A stretch of DNA of 64,000 nucleotides from Acidobacteriota bacterium (GCA_019639155.1 JAHBSJ010000002.1:248001-312000), one strand, 5' to 3'. Counted from the stretch's first letter, positions 54,173 to 63,577 are shown. Made by a program: numbers and translations. Notes: generated by a model from the letters alone, not told the origin.

Positions 54173-55516
54173 ATGGCAAGCACCAATCCGGCACGCGGCA
54201 TGCGCGACTTTCTCCCCGCAGATGTCCGAAAACGCGAATACGTGATCGGCATTATCAAAGAGGTTTACGAAAGGTACGGCTTTGAACCGCTCGAAACGCC
54301 CGCCGTCGAAAACCTCGAAACGCTAATGGGCAAGTACGGCGAAGAGGGTGGGCAGCTGATATTTAAGATCCTGAAGCGTGGAGACAAGCTGCTGGAGGCT
54401 CTGTCAGGAGTGGACAGCCTTGGAACCCTAGAAGCTGACTTGGACTCCGACGGATTATCTACAACTCGCAAAACTTCCGAGTCGATTTTTTCCGATCTTG
54501 CACTGCGCTACGACCTAACGGTCCCGCTTGCCCGCGTCGTAGCTAATCACCGCAACGAACTGCCGAAATTTTTCAAACGTTACCAGATCCAACCCGTCTG
54601 GCGCGCCGACCGTCCGGCCCGCGGACGCTTTCGCGAGTTCTATCAATGCGACGTCGATGCCATCGGCTCAACCTCAACGGTCGTCGAGGCAGAGATCATC
54701 TCTGCCGCCTGCGACATCTTAGATCGGCTTGGTTTCAATGACTATGAGGTCCGCCTTAACCATCGGCAGTTTTTATCGAAGTTGGTGGCGGACGCAGGTA
54801 TCGAGAACGAAACGGAAGCTCTCGTAGCTTTGGACAAGCTGGATAAGATCGGTCAGGACGGCGTAAAGAATGAACTTGTTTCCAGGGGCATAAGTGAAGA
54901 TTCGGCTGATAAATTTCTTGCATCGGTTTCAGGCGGAGGAACAAACGCGGGACTCGATGCAATACTGCGTTTTTGCAACGGCAAGCCCGTTCGCGTCGAT
55001 GCATCATTGGCCCGCGGCCTTTCGTATTACACAGGGGCGATAATGGAGATCGTCCTCACCGAGGGCGATTTCAAAGGCAGTATCGGCGGCGGCGGGCGTT
55101 ATGATGGGCTGATCGGAATGTTCGGTAAAGAGCAGATCCCTGCATGCGGTTTTTCACTCGGGCTCGAACGCATTCTCGTCGTTATGGAAGAACGCGGGAT
55201 GTTCCCGCCGGAGATAGCCGAATCAACGCCGGCAGATGTGTTGGTGACGATCTGGAACGACGAAACGATAGCAGATTCGCTAAAACTCGCCCGCGAACTT
55301 CGTTCACACGGCCTTCGCGTCACTGTCTATCCGCAGGCCGACAAAGAGGACAAGCAGTGGAAATACGCTAATTCGATAAAAGTGCCTTGGATCTGCACGG
55401 TGAACGAGACCGACTTGGGCGAGGGTATGGTGTCATTTCAGGACCTCCGCTCGCGGCAGCGGTACCGCGAGCCTTTTGAACAGGTCGCCGCAAAGATAAA
55501 AGAAGAAAATGCCTGA
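54173..55516 (+). CDS. hisS: Histidyl-tRNA synthetase
   Basis: A 447-residue class II synthetase that charges tRNA-His. GMRDFLPADVRKRE starts the core; motif 2 is YQIQPVWRADRPARGRFREFYQCD; the histidine-binding signature is LARGLSYYTGAIMEI; motif 3 is GFSLGLERI. Residues about 80-105 (SGVDSLGTLEADLDSDG) form an insert before FSDLALRYDLTVPLARVV. The latter wording is closer to the bacteroidete/eukaryote-like subtype than to the usual proteobacterial enzyme, which is a judgement from memory. The last 8 bases overlap the next gene. Confidence 0.95.
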   Translation: MASTNPARGMRDFLPADVRKREYVIGIIKEVYERYGFEPLETPAVENLETLMGKYGEEGGQLIFKILKRGDKLLEALSGVDSLGTLEADLDSDGLSTTRKTSESIFSDLALRYDLTVPLARVVANHRNELPKFFKRYQIQPVWRADRPARGRFREFYQCDVDAIGSTSTVVEAEIISAACDILDRLGFNDYEVRLNHRQFLSKLVADAGIENETEALVALDKLDKIGQDGVKNELVSRGISEDSADKFLASVSGGGTNAGLDAILRFCNGKPVRVDASLARGLSYYTGAIMEIVLTEGDFKGSIGGGGRYDGLIGMFGKEQIPACGFSLGLERILVVMEERGMFPPEIAESTPADVLVTIWNDETIADSLKLARELRSHGLRVTVYPQADKEDKQWKYANSIKVPWICTVNETDLGEGMVSFQDLRSRQRYREPFEQVAAKIKEENA

Positions 55517-56105
55517 CAACGTCGCCGAGAATTATTTAGCCGATGCCATAAGCTCTTTCCGCAGCTACAAACGCCTCGCCGAGCGGGCATTGGAACAGGT
55601 TTCAGATGAGGAGTTTTTCGCCCGGATCGACGACGAATCGAATTCCCTCGCGGTCATCGTGAAGCACATCGCGGGAAATCTCCGTTCGCGTTGGACCGAC
55701 TTTTTAACGACGGACGGCGAAAAGCCGGACCGATATCGTGATACGGAATTCGAGCTGATCGGCGACACGCGGGAATCACTCATGCAATATTGGGAAGCAG
55801 GTTGGCAGACGCTTTTTGACACGCTCGAAGCACTCTCGGCAGATGACGTTAGCAAAACGGTCACCATTCGCGGCGAACCGCACACTGTCGTTGAGGCTAT
55901 CAACCGCCAGCTAACACACTACGCCTATCACGTCGGCCAGATCGTGTTTCTTGCAAAACATCTGAGGGCGAAAGAATGGAAGACTCTAAGCGTACCGCGA
56001 AACCGCTCCGCACAGTTCAACGAATTCCTTGCAAAGAGGCGATCCGAAGGGACTTCGCGGTTGGGGCATTTGGAAGCCACGATGGAATTCGGCAGCGAGA
56101 ACTAA
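55509..56105 (+). CDS. DinB-superfamily protein, DUF1572 type
   Basis: A 198-residue four-helix-bundle protein. Three putative metal histidines appear in VIVKHIAGN and QLTHYAYHVGQIVFLAKH, the pattern of the DinB/YfiT fold. The reading ENYLADAISSFRSYKRLAERALEQ is typical of DUF1572. Some members are thiol-dependent transferases, others have no known role. It overlaps hisS by 8 bases. Confidence 0.8.
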   Translation: MPDNVAENYLADAISSFRSYKRLAERALEQVSDEEFFARIDDESNSLAVIVKHIAGNLRSRWTDFLTTDGEKPDRYRDTEFELIGDTRESLMQYWEAGWQTLFDTLEALSADDVSKTVTIRGEPHTVVEAINRQLTHYAYHVGQIVFLAKHLRAKEWKTLSVPRNRSAQFNEFLAKRRSEGTSRLGHLEATMEFGSEN

Positions 56106-56173
56106 CCACTTCAAACTTGTCATTATCCACTGAATAAAATTTTCCCTGCGTAAATGCTATTCTACTCATTCGT

Positions 56174-57358
56174 ATGCGCGTAATTTCCATTCTAGGCTCG
56201 ACCGGCTCAATAGGGCGAAGCACGCTGGCTGTTGTCGAGCATCTGGGCGACATTCGCGTCGCCGCAATGGCGGCCGGGCGAAATATGGAGCTGTTCGCAG
56301 AGCAGGTCGCGCGTTTTCGGCCCGATCTTGCTGCTTGCGAAGATGAGGAATGTGCGGATTTTTTGGAGCGTGAGCTTAAGACTCGGGGTGCGGATGTTCC
56401 CGGTATCAAGGTCGGGACGGACGGACTCGTCGCCGTCGCTACGCATGCTGGTGCCGAGACGGTCGTCTCGGCGACGGTCGGTGCGGTCGGATTCATCCCG
56501 ACGCTGCGTGCGATCGAGGCCGGCAAGAAAATTGCTCTCGCAAATAAGGAGACGCTTGTGATGGCCGGCGAAGTAATGACCGCCGCCGCCGCAAAGAGCG
56601 GTGCAGAGATATTGCCCGTTGACAGCGAACACAACGCCATCCACCAATGCCTCCGCGGCGAGAAGATGTCTGAGGTCAAACGCCTGATCCTGACAGCGTC
56701 GGGCGGGCCTTTCCGCACAAGGTCAAAGGCCGAGATCGCGCTCGCCACACGCGAAGAAGCCCTAAATCATCCCAATTGGGACATGGGCGAAAAGATCACA
56801 ATTGATTCCGCGACGCTGATGAACAAGGGCCTGGAAGTCATCGAGGCTCATTGGCTCTTCGGGCTGCCTGCCGAACAGATCTCTGTGATAGTGCATCCGC
56901 AATCTGTCATTCACTCAATGGTCGAAATGGTCGACGGCTCGATCATTGCTCAACTCGGTGTAACGGATATGAAGCACCCGATCCAGTACGCGCTTACATA
57001 TCCTGATCGGCTTTTGGGCTGCTTGCCGCCGCTCGATCTCGCAGGACTGTCGCAGTTGACCTTTGAGGAGCCGGACATCGACAGATTCCCGTGCCTCGGC
57101 CTCGCTTTTGACGCGTTGAAACGAGGCGGAACTACGCCCGCGGTTTTGAACGCCGCAAATGAGGTTGCCGTACGCAGTTTCCTCGACGGACGCATCGGTT
57201 TTACCGATATTGCCGAAATAAACGGTTCGGTCATGTCCGCACACACAACGCAGCCGGCAAGTGACTTCGGGGCCGTGTTGAATGCCGATACTTGGGCCAG
57301 GAACCATGCGGAAAATATGATCGCCGCCCGCAGTACGGCTGCCACCGCACCGGTTTAG
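56174..57358 (+). CDS. dxr: 1-deoxy-D-xylulose-5-phosphate reductoisomerase
   Basis: A 394-residue NADPH-dependent enzyme that makes 2-C-methylerythritol 4-phosphate, the second step of the MEP isoprenoid pathway. ILGSTGSIGRSTL is the NADPH site; ANKETLVMAG, PVDSEHNAIHQCL and SGGPFR are catalytic and metal-binding regions; MNKGLEVIEAHWLF follows. Length is normal. It starts a dxr-rseP-ispG cluster, the next gene lying 88 bases downstream. Confidence 0.96.
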   Translation: MRVISILGSTGSIGRSTLAVVEHLGDIRVAAMAAGRNMELFAEQVARFRPDLAACEDEECADFLERELKTRGADVPGIKVGTDGLVAVATHAGAETVVSATVGAVGFIPTLRAIEAGKKIALANKETLVMAGEVMTAAAAKSGAEILPVDSEHNAIHQCLRGEKMSEVKRLILTASGGPFRTRSKAEIALATREEALNHPNWDMGEKITIDSATLMNKGLEVIEAHWLFGLPAEQISVIVHPQSVIHSMVEMVDGSIIAQLGVTDMKHPIQYALTYPDRLLGCLPPLDLAGLSQLTFEEPDIDRFPCLGLAFDALKRGGTTPAVLNAANEVAVRSFLDGRIGFTDIAEINGSVMSAHTTQPASDFGAVLNADTWARNHAENMIAARSTAATAPV

Positions 57359-57446
57359 GTTGACTCCGACAAAGCCCGAAACCTACACTTTATGTACAAC
57401 ACGGGCGCGTCGGCGGGCCGTCTAAATGAATTGACCTGATATATAA

Positions 57447-58811
57447 ATGCCAGATATTTTAATAGCGATACTTGCGATACTTTTTGTGCTCGGTGTGGCG
57501 ATCAACATCCACGAATTCGGGCATTTTGCGGTCGCACGCCTTTTCGGAATGCGTGTCGAAGCATATTCGTTTTTCGGCCTAGGGCCGCGACTTTTCGGGT
57601 TCAAGGTCGGCCACACGGATTATCGTGTTTCCGCGATCCCGCTCGGAGCGTACGTTAAACTCTACGGCGACGATGGCGCCGGGCCGCTCGAAGCAAAGGA
57701 TTCGAATTCGGAACCGGTTCCGGAATCAGAACTGTATGAGCTTCGCCCGCGTTGGCAGAAGTTTTTCGTTATGGTCGGCGGGCCGGCGATGAACATCCTG
57801 CTCGCGTTGGCGATACCGTTCACGCTGGGAATGATGTACGGCGTCCCGACGAACCCGGCTCCGATCGTCGGATACGTTAAGCCTGACGGTGCTGCGGCGA
57901 AAGCGGGCGTTGTCGCGGGCGACCGTATCGTGAAATTCGACGGAATGGAAAATCCGTCGTGGGACCGCGTTCAGGATGATGCTTTACTTGTTCCCGACAA
58001 AGAGGTGCCGATGACCGTCGAACGCGGCGGCCAGCGCGTTGACCTGACCATAGTTCCGACGCGGGTAACGCAGAACGGCCAGTCTGGCGGCTTTCTCGAC
58101 ATGTCAGCCGATGCCGGCCAAGAGCCTGTCGTCGTCGGTTCGATAGACTCGTCGATGCCCGCAGCAGAATCCGGCCTGAAACCCGGCGACTGGATCACCA
58201 GCGTCAACGGCAAGGCCATCCGCAACAGCCAGGAGATGAAAACGCTTGTCGGTGAGGCGAAAGACCAGCCCATTGTACTTTCGGTAACACGGGGGAACGA
58301 ACAGCTCGAACTCACAACGCGTGCGGTCCAAAAAGACAACGACTGGCTCATCGGCATTCGCTTTGACCTTAGTTTGCTCGACAATCGAGAACCTGTCGGC
58401 GTTATCGGTGCTGCGGCTTATGCAGTAGATCAAAATATGCGCGTGCTTCGCCTGACGGGCAAAGCTCTCGGCCAGGTCGGCACGGGCGAACGCGCCGCCC
58501 GCGACACGGTCTCCGGCCCGATAGGCATCGCACAGGTCATCGTTAACACGGTATTTTCCGCGGGCTTCATGGGCCTGCTGTCGATCCTGATGCTGATTTC
58601 CCTGAGCCTCGGCATCATGAACCTTCTACCTATACCGATGCTCGACGGCGGTCAGATAATGGTGCTCGGCATTGAGAAAGTGCTGTCGTGGTTCGGCAAA
58701 ACGCTTTCGATCGTCGCGCGCGAACGCATACAGATGACGGGGCTTGCGATCGTTTTGCTGCTGATGGTAACGGTGATCTTCTTCGACGTTTCTCGGCTGT
58801 TAGGAAAATAG
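57447..58811 (+). CDS. rseP: RIP metalloprotease RseP (site-2 protease family)
   Basis: A 454-residue integral membrane zinc protease. The HEFGH motif (H22-E23-x-x-H26) lies in the first helix and the second metal site LLPIPMLDGGQIM near residue 390. Two PDZ domains lie between (about 140-210 and 225-295: GYVKPDGAAAKAGVVAGDRIV and GSIDSSMPAAESGLKPGDWI). It cuts anti-sigma factors and signal peptides in the membrane. Placement between MEP-pathway genes is common in bacteria. Confidence 0.94.
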   Translation: MPDILIAILAILFVLGVAINIHEFGHFAVARLFGMRVEAYSFFGLGPRLFGFKVGHTDYRVSAIPLGAYVKLYGDDGAGPLEAKDSNSEPVPESELYELRPRWQKFFVMVGGPAMNILLALAIPFTLGMMYGVPTNPAPIVGYVKPDGAAAKAGVVAGDRIVKFDGMENPSWDRVQDDALLVPDKEVPMTVERGGQRVDLTIVPTRVTQNGQSGGFLDMSADAGQEPVVVGSIDSSMPAAESGLKPGDWITSVNGKAIRNSQEMKTLVGEAKDQPIVLSVTRGNEQLELTTRAVQKDNDWLIGIRFDLSLLDNREPVGVIGAAAYAVDQNMRVLRLTGKALGQVGTGERAARDTVSGPIGIAQVIVNTVFSAGFMGLLSILMLISLSLGIMNLLPIPMLDGGQIMVLGIEKVLSWFGKTLSIVARERIQMTGLAIVLLLMVTVIFFDVSRLLGK

Positions 58812-58865
58812 AAGTCGCGTACCGCCGCTCGTGACGGGAAAGTGGTTGGCAACTAGAGTAGATCA

Positions 58866-59975
58866 ATGAAACGAGTCACAAAAGCCGTAAAGGTACGCGA
58901 TATACAGATCGGCGGCGGTGCGCCTGTAGCAGTCCAGTCAATGACCAAAACGGACACGACGGACGTTGACGGCACGCTCAAACAAATAGAAGAGATGGTC
59001 GAGGCCGGCTGCGAGATCGTGCGTATTGCTGTGCCCGACGACGACGCTGCGGCTGCTCTTAAAGAGATAAGGAAGCGCACAGATGCTCCGCTGGTCGCGG
59101 ACATACATTTCCACTACAAGCTCGCGTTGAAAGCCCTCGATGCGGGCATCGACAAACTCCGCATCAATCCCGGAAACATCGGCCATATCGACCGCGTCCG
59201 CGAGGTCGTCCGCGCAGCCGAAGCTCAGAAAGTCCCTATCCGCATCGGCGTCAATGGCGGTTCTTTGGAAAAGGATCTGCTAAAGAAATACGGCTCCGCA
59301 ACGCCTGAGGCCATGGTCGAAAGCGGTATGCGTCACGTCAAGATCCTCGAAGATCTCGGCTTCGGCGATATCGTCATTTCGCTGAAAGCCTCAGATGTTA
59401 ACCGCATGGTCGCCGCGTATCGCCTGATGGCAGATAAGGTCGATTATCCGCTGCATCTGGGAGTTACCGAGGCCGGAACGCCATTCGGCGGCACGATCAA
59501 GAGTGCGATCGGGCTCGGAATTCTGCTTCACGAAGGTATCGGCGACACGATCCGTGTTTCGCTCGCGGCCGAGCCGCACGAAGAAGTTCGCGTTGGATGG
59601 GAGATATTGAAATCGCTTGAACTTCGCAAACGCGGCGTCACAGTGGTTGCCTGTCCGACGTGCGGGCGGCTTGATATCGACAACTTTGTCGAGATCGTTA
59701 CCGAGGTCGAACGCCGGCTCGCACACGTCGAAGAGCCGCTGCATCTTTCCATTATGGGCTGTGCTGTCAACGGCCCCGGCGAGGCTCACGACAGCCAGTT
59801 GGGCATTACTTTCGGCCGCAATGTCGGGATGATCTTCAAGGACGGCGTGCCTATGCGGCGCGTCGCGGGAGCGGACATCGTCGAGGAATTCGTCAAAGAG
59901 GTCGAGCTGCTGCGAAAAGAAGGCTCGTCCGCAAAACCGCTCACGGAAGACAAGCCGCTCGTCCAGATCACATAA
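58866..59975 (+). CDS. ispG: 4-hydroxy-3-methylbut-2-enyl-diphosphate synthase
   Basis: A 369-residue 4Fe-4S enzyme (GcpE) that reductively opens MEcPP in the MEP pathway. VKVRDIQIGGGAPVAVQSMT is the usual start. The TIM-barrel region reads DIHFHYKLALKALDAG and RINPGNIG. Cluster cysteines occur in VACPTCGR and MGCAVNGPGEA. It follows rseP after 54 bases. A repeat-rich gap and a convergent gene follow. Confidence 0.96.
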   Translation: MKRVTKAVKVRDIQIGGGAPVAVQSMTKTDTTDVDGTLKQIEEMVEAGCEIVRIAVPDDDAAAALKEIRKRTDAPLVADIHFHYKLALKALDAGIDKLRINPGNIGHIDRVREVVRAAEAQKVPIRIGVNGGSLEKDLLKKYGSATPEAMVESGMRHVKILEDLGFGDIVISLKASDVNRMVAAYRLMADKVDYPLHLGVTEAGTPFGGTIKSAIGLGILLHEGIGDTIRVSLAAEPHEEVRVGWEILKSLELRKRGVTVVACPTCGRLDIDNFVEIVTEVERRLAHVEEPLHLSIMGCAVNGPGEAHDSQLGITFGRNVGMIFKDGVPMRRVAGADIVEEFVKEVELLRKEGSSAKPLTEDKPLVQIT

Positions 59976-59981
59976 GATCCG

Positions 59982-60049
59982 CCACAGAGACCACAGAGGT
60001 GACAGAGGAGAGAAACGAATTCTCCATGATCTCGGTGCTCTCTGTGGCT
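59982..60049. repeat. Period-9 tandem phrase inside a perfect 9-base inverted repeat
   Basis: Three 9-base units, CCACAGAGA, CCACAGAGG and TGACAGAGG (59983-60009), are followed by GGAGA/TCTCC (60008-60012, 60022-60026). The outer GCCACAGAG (59982-59990) pairs perfectly with CTCTGTGGC (60041-60049). The element sits between two convergent gene ends. Confidence 0.8.
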
Positions 60050-60051
60050 AG

Positions 60052-60492
60052 TTAGGGATATAAGATCGTAAGCGGCCAAACGGGAATATTCCGCAGCACG
60101 CCGAATACAAGCATTGTCGCCAGCAGGCCGCCGATGAGGTAGGGTGTGTCCAGCCGAAGTTTCAGTCCGCGTCCGCGTATCGCCAGCAGCGACATCGAAA
60201 TAAAGGCCCAGGCGAAAACGAACGTCCAGATCGGTATCATCGCGTTGAAATCGACCGCAGTTATCACATCACCTCGGAAAAGTGCATGAAATCCGCGCGT
60301 CAGGCCGCAGCCCGGACACGCCAGGCCGGTCATTGTGTAAAGAGGGCATACGGGGAAAACGCCGGCGTCAGAAGGATCTAACAGCGCGACCGCGACGCAT
60401 CCGCCGGCCATTGCGGCAACGCCGCCTGCCGCCAGTATTCTCTCTGTACGCGACGAGATCGGAGAGCTTCTTACCGCATTTTCTAGCTGCAT
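60052..60492 (-). CDS. DUF2752 membrane protein
   Basis: A 146-residue protein with three hydrophobic segments. The signature CPLYTMTGLACPGCGLTRGFHALFRGD (split here as CPLYTMTG and CPGCGLTRGFHALFRGD) with its CPxCG pair is diagnostic of DUF2752. The function is unknown; the cysteines could hold metal or a disulfide. It is the last gene of the minus-strand miaA-hfq-tmk-holB run and starts 1 base after the holB stop. Confidence 0.88.
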   Translation of the reverse strand: MQLENAVRSSPISSRTERILAAGGVAAMAGGCVAVALLDPSDAGVFPVCPLYTMTGLACPGCGLTRGFHALFRGDVITAVDFNAMIPIWTFVFAWAFISMSLLAIRGRGLKLRLDTPYLIGGLLATMLVFGVLRNIPVWPLTILYP

Positions 60493-60493
60493 T

Positions 60494-61543
60494 TCAGACC
60501 GTATTTCCCGCTGTCATCGTTGTGAAAAGCGCATCCGTGGCGATGCGGCGATTGATATTTACGTCAAGCGACCCGCGCAAGTTCTCGATCTCGCTATTCC
60601 ATGCAGCCAGTTGAGATCTGTCGGATCCCCCGGCGATCAAAGCCAGCCTGTCTTCAAGGTCGGGATTCTTCAAACGCGTCGCATCGCCGCCGACAGAAAT
60701 GTTCCATACGTCGTTTATCAAGGCCTGCAGAAGATCGAGCGACATTTCAAAGCTGTCCTTTTCTTTTCCGTCGGCGATGGCCTCAGACACTTTCAACTGC
60801 GCGGCCAGATCGCCCCGAAACACGGCGTTCTCTAAGACCTCAAACATTCTTTCCCGTCTTGTCTTTATGTCGTTGAGGTCAAGTCCGACTGCACGCCCGA
60901 TACTGCCCAACGCGAATTTCGCCGCCAGCCGGGCATCGTGTTGATGATAACCTTTATGCTCAGTCAAATAATGTTCGATATCGTGCTCTGATGCCGGTGA
61001 AAAGCGAAGCTGCTGGCATCGCGACATGATCGTCGGAAGCAAAGCATCAGGCCGTGAAGTGATCAAAACGATATGGGTAGAAGGTGCGGGCTCTTCCAGT
61101 GTTTTCAGAAGAGCGTTTGCAGCGGCATCGTTCATTCGGTCGGCGTTGTCCACGATGAAGAGCCTCGCTCTGCCTTCAAAGGGACGAAAATTCGCTTCGG
61201 CCTCAAGGTGGCGTATCGCATCGACCAAAATATTGCGGCCGAACGGCATGACCATCCCGATGTCCAGATGTTCGCTGATAACGACGCGTTTATAAGCGTC
61301 GCGGTCGTCCGGTTTTGGAACGTTGAAAACGCCCGCACGTTTACAGGCCGAACACATCTCACATGGCTCGACACCGTTCGGCTCTTTGCAGACAAACGCC
61401 CTTGCCAGCTCGATCGCAAACTGCTTCTTGCCGATACCGTCTATTCCCGTAAAGAGCATCGAATTCGGCACTCGGCCGCCCTCGATCAGCCGCCGGAGGG
61501 CCGATTTGATAAAAGCATTTCCTATTAACCTTTCGAACATCAA
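60494..61543 (-). CDS. holB: DNA polymerase III subunit delta-prime
   Basis: A 349-residue clamp-loader subunit. SMLFTGIDGIGKKQFAIEL is the P-loop region. A zinc-binding cysteine cluster (VCKEPNGVEPCEMCSACKR) follows. ARLFIVDNADRMNDAAANALLKTLEEPAPSTH and TSRPDALLPTIMSRCQ are the diagnostic core. It overlaps tmk by 4 bases, a frequent pairing in bacteria. Confidence 0.93.
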   Translation of the reverse strand: MMFERLIGNAFIKSALRRLIEGGRVPNSMLFTGIDGIGKKQFAIELARAFVCKEPNGVEPCEMCSACKRAGVFNVPKPDDRDAYKRVVISEHLDIGMVMPFGRNILVDAIRHLEAEANFRPFEGRARLFIVDNADRMNDAAANALLKTLEEPAPSTHIVLITSRPDALLPTIMSRCQQLRFSPASEHDIEHYLTEHKGYHQHDARLAAKFALGSIGRAVGLDLNDIKTRRERMFEVLENAVFRGDLAAQLKVSEAIADGKEKDSFEMSLDLLQALINDVWNISVGGDATRLKNPDLEDRLALIAGGSDRSQLAAWNSEIENLRGSLDVNINRRIATDALFTTMTAGNTV

Positions 61544-62166
61544 TTCAGCAATTTTCCGACCACCTGCCTGACATCCTCTTCGATTTCCGCAACCCCGCGG
61601 GTCCCGTCCACCACGCGAAACCGTTCGGGCTCACGGTCTGCGATCGCTAAATAGGCACGGCGAACGCTCGAATAAAATTCCGCCGTCTCGCCGTCCATCC
61701 TGTTAGCCCGCGATGCCGCGTGGCGGTTCGCCATGCGCTTAAAGGCGGTCTCAACGGGGATATCAAAAAATAAAGTAAGGTCCGGTTTCAGTCCACCCGT
61801 CGCGAGCTCGATCACTTCGGCGATCAGATCCGCGTCAAATCCGCGGCCGCCGCCCTGATATGCTTCGGTCGCGTCCGCGTAGCGGTCGGAGATGACGATC
61901 TTGCCTTCTGCGAGCGATGGCCGGATCAGATGCTCAACATGCTGAGCTCGGTCAGCGGCGAAAAGCAGGAGTTCAGCCAGCGGCGAGACCGTCGCGTCCG
62001 ATTCCAGAAAAGCCGCACGCAGACGGCGGCCGAGAGGCGTCCCGCCGGGTTCGCACGTGATCACGACATCATGCCCTGAGGCACGCAAAAAGGCTTCGAG
62101 CGACCTCAACTGCGTGGTCTTGCCGCTGCCGTCGATGCCCTCGAACGTGATGAATCTCCCCTTCAA
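61540..62166 (-). CDS. tmk: Thymidylate kinase
   Basis: A 208-residue kinase that makes dTDP from dTMP. The P-loop is FEGIDGSGKTTQ; the DR motif is VISDRYADATEAYQGGGRG; EPGGTPLGRRLR binds substrate. The Arg-containing lid (HAASRANRMDGET) is present. It lies 6 bases after hfq and overlaps holB. Confidence 0.95.
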   Translation of the reverse strand: MKGRFITFEGIDGSGKTTQLRSLEAFLRASGHDVVITCEPGGTPLGRRLRAAFLESDATVSPLAELLLFAADRAQHVEHLIRPSLAEGKIVISDRYADATEAYQGGGRGFDADLIAEVIELATGGLKPDLTLFFDIPVETAFKRMANRHAASRANRMDGETAEFYSSVRRAYLAIADREPERFRVVDGTRGVAEIEEDVRQVVGKLLN

Positions 62167-62172
62167 AATGCG

Positions 62173-62394
62173 TTATTCTGACGCCGCCCTTTCCAGCGAG
62201 ATGGACGAGATCGCGTGTTTGAAGATAAGGACCTCGGCACCGGAAACGTCCAAGAGCACGGAGAATTTATCAAAACTCTTGATACGGCCGGAAACCTTGG
62301 CTCCCTGCAAGAGATGGATCGCGACCACAATACGTTCGCGCCGTGCAGAATTTAGAAACGCATCCTGAATGTTCTGGGACGATTGTTTTTCCAT
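62173..62394 (-). CDS. hfq: RNA chaperone Hfq
   Basis: A 73-residue Sm-fold protein. Residues NIQDAFLNSARRERIVVAIHL and GRIKSFDKFSVLLD make up Sm1, and LIFKHAISSI is the Sm2 motif (the usual wording is YKHA). Hexameric Hfq binds small RNAs and mRNAs. The start is the second ATG (62394), preceded by TGAGGG at 4 bases. An upstream in-frame ATG at 62424 lies only about 4 bases from a predicted transcription start. miaA lies directly upstream, as in enteric bacteria. Confidence 0.9.
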   Translation of the reverse strand: MEKQSSQNIQDAFLNSARRERIVVAIHLLQGAKVSGRIKSFDKFSVLLDVSGAEVLIFKHAISSISLERAASE

Positions 62395-62434
62395 AGTGCC
62401 CTCACCGGCCGCAATTTCACTCATATTCCCAAAG

Positions 62435-62463
62435 ATTATAGCAAAAATTCAGATAATTGCAGG
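62435..62463 (-). promoter_or_regulatory. Candidate hfq promoter
   Basis: On the minus strand a perfect TATAAT (62440-62435) is preceded by a weak -35-like CTGCAA about 16 bases upstream. Transcription would begin near 62428. It overlaps the end of miaA, so hfq can be expressed apart from miaA. Confidence 0.45.
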
Positions 62464-63420
62464 GGCAGACGGTCCCACTTCGGCAAACCCGCCAATGTCG
62501 CTCAAAAGCTGATGCCGAACGTGCGGATCGCTGCCGAAACCCCGCAGCCAAACTGCATCCGACTCGCGGCGAAACCAAGTCAACTGGCGTTTAGCGTAAT
62601 TTCGGACATCTTGCTTGCTTTTTTCGATCGCCGACTCGAGCGTCCGCTCGCCGCGAAGATACTCGCAAACACGACGGTAGCCGTGCGCTCCCAGCGCGTT
62701 GCCGCTCTCATTTACACCGGTCGCGATCAATTGCCTCACCTCGTCAACAAGCCCTGCGGCGAAATGAGCATCTGTGCGTGCATTTATCTTTTCGTAGAGA
62801 GCATCACGCGGCGGATCCAGGACAAAAAGCCGTATTCGCGAGGCAAAATCAGGCGGCTCGGCACGCAGCGGCTGCACCTCGCTCATGCGAATGCCGGTTT
62901 GAAAAAACACCTCAAGCGCGCGAACCACGCGAACATGATCTCGGCGTTCGATGCGTTCTGCGGCAACGGGATCGATCCGCGTCAGCATTCGGTGAAGATT
63001 CTCCGGACCGCGGCGTTCGTGAATGTCCTTGAGCCGTTCACGCAGCTCGATATCGGTTTTCGGGCTGTCAAAAAGCGGCTGCCGCAGTGTTCGCAGATAA
63101 AATCCCGTTCCGCCTACAAGTACGGGCACTCTGCCCCGTGATTCGATATCGCGTATCTTTTCCGACGCGTCGCGTGCCCAATCAGCCGACGTGTAGTTCA
63201 CGTTCGGATCGACATAGTCGATAAGATGATGCGTAATTCCCTGCTTCTCTTCTTCGCTCGGTTTCGCCGTCGCTATCTCGATGCCTTTATATATCTGAAC
63301 GGAATCGAAATTAATGACCTCGCCGCCGACCTGCTTGCACAAAAAGACGCCGAGCGCGGTCTTGCCGGAACACGTCGGGCCCGAGATCGCAAGGATATTA
63401 GTTTGGTACTTGGACGACAT
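62449..63420 (-). CDS. miaA: tRNA dimethylallyltransferase
   Basis: A 323-residue enzyme that adds an isopentenyl group to A37 of tRNAs reading U-starting codons. GPTCSGKTALG is the P-loop. FDSVQIYKGIEIATAKP matches the normal DSMQVYRGLDIGTAKP-type motif, and HHLIDYVDP, VGGTGFYLRTL and YAKRQLTWFRR are conserved. The dimethylallyl donor comes from the MEP pathway, whose genes dxr and ispG lie nearby. It heads the minus-strand cluster. Confidence 0.95.
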   Translation of the reverse strand: MSSKYQTNILAISGPTCSGKTALGVFLCKQVGGEVINFDSVQIYKGIEIATAKPSEEEKQGITHHLIDYVDPNVNYTSADWARDASEKIRDIESRGRVPVLVGGTGFYLRTLRQPLFDSPKTDIELRERLKDIHERRGPENLHRMLTRIDPVAAERIERRDHVRVVRALEVFFQTGIRMSEVQPLRAEPPDFASRIRLFVLDPPRDALYEKINARTDAHFAAGLVDEVRQLIATGVNESGNALGAHGYRRVCEYLRGERTLESAIEKSKQDVRNYAKRQLTWFRRESDAVWLRGFGSDPHVRHQLLSDIGGFAEVGPSAPAII

Positions 63421-63577
63421 TCTCTAGGTATTCGGCATGACGCAAAAGTCACTTTACTCGATATCCTGGATTATGTTACCGTTCATTGTCGAAAGTGCAA
63501 TCCACATTCGTTTAGAGATGTTGTTTTGCGCCGTTCAGATAAATTTCCGGTCATCAATAAATAAATTGGAAAACTTA

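Noticed and set aside
63226..63564. Plus-strand frame of 112 codons across the miaA start
   Set aside because: Mostly antisense to miaA, with no Shine-Dalgarno and no motif.
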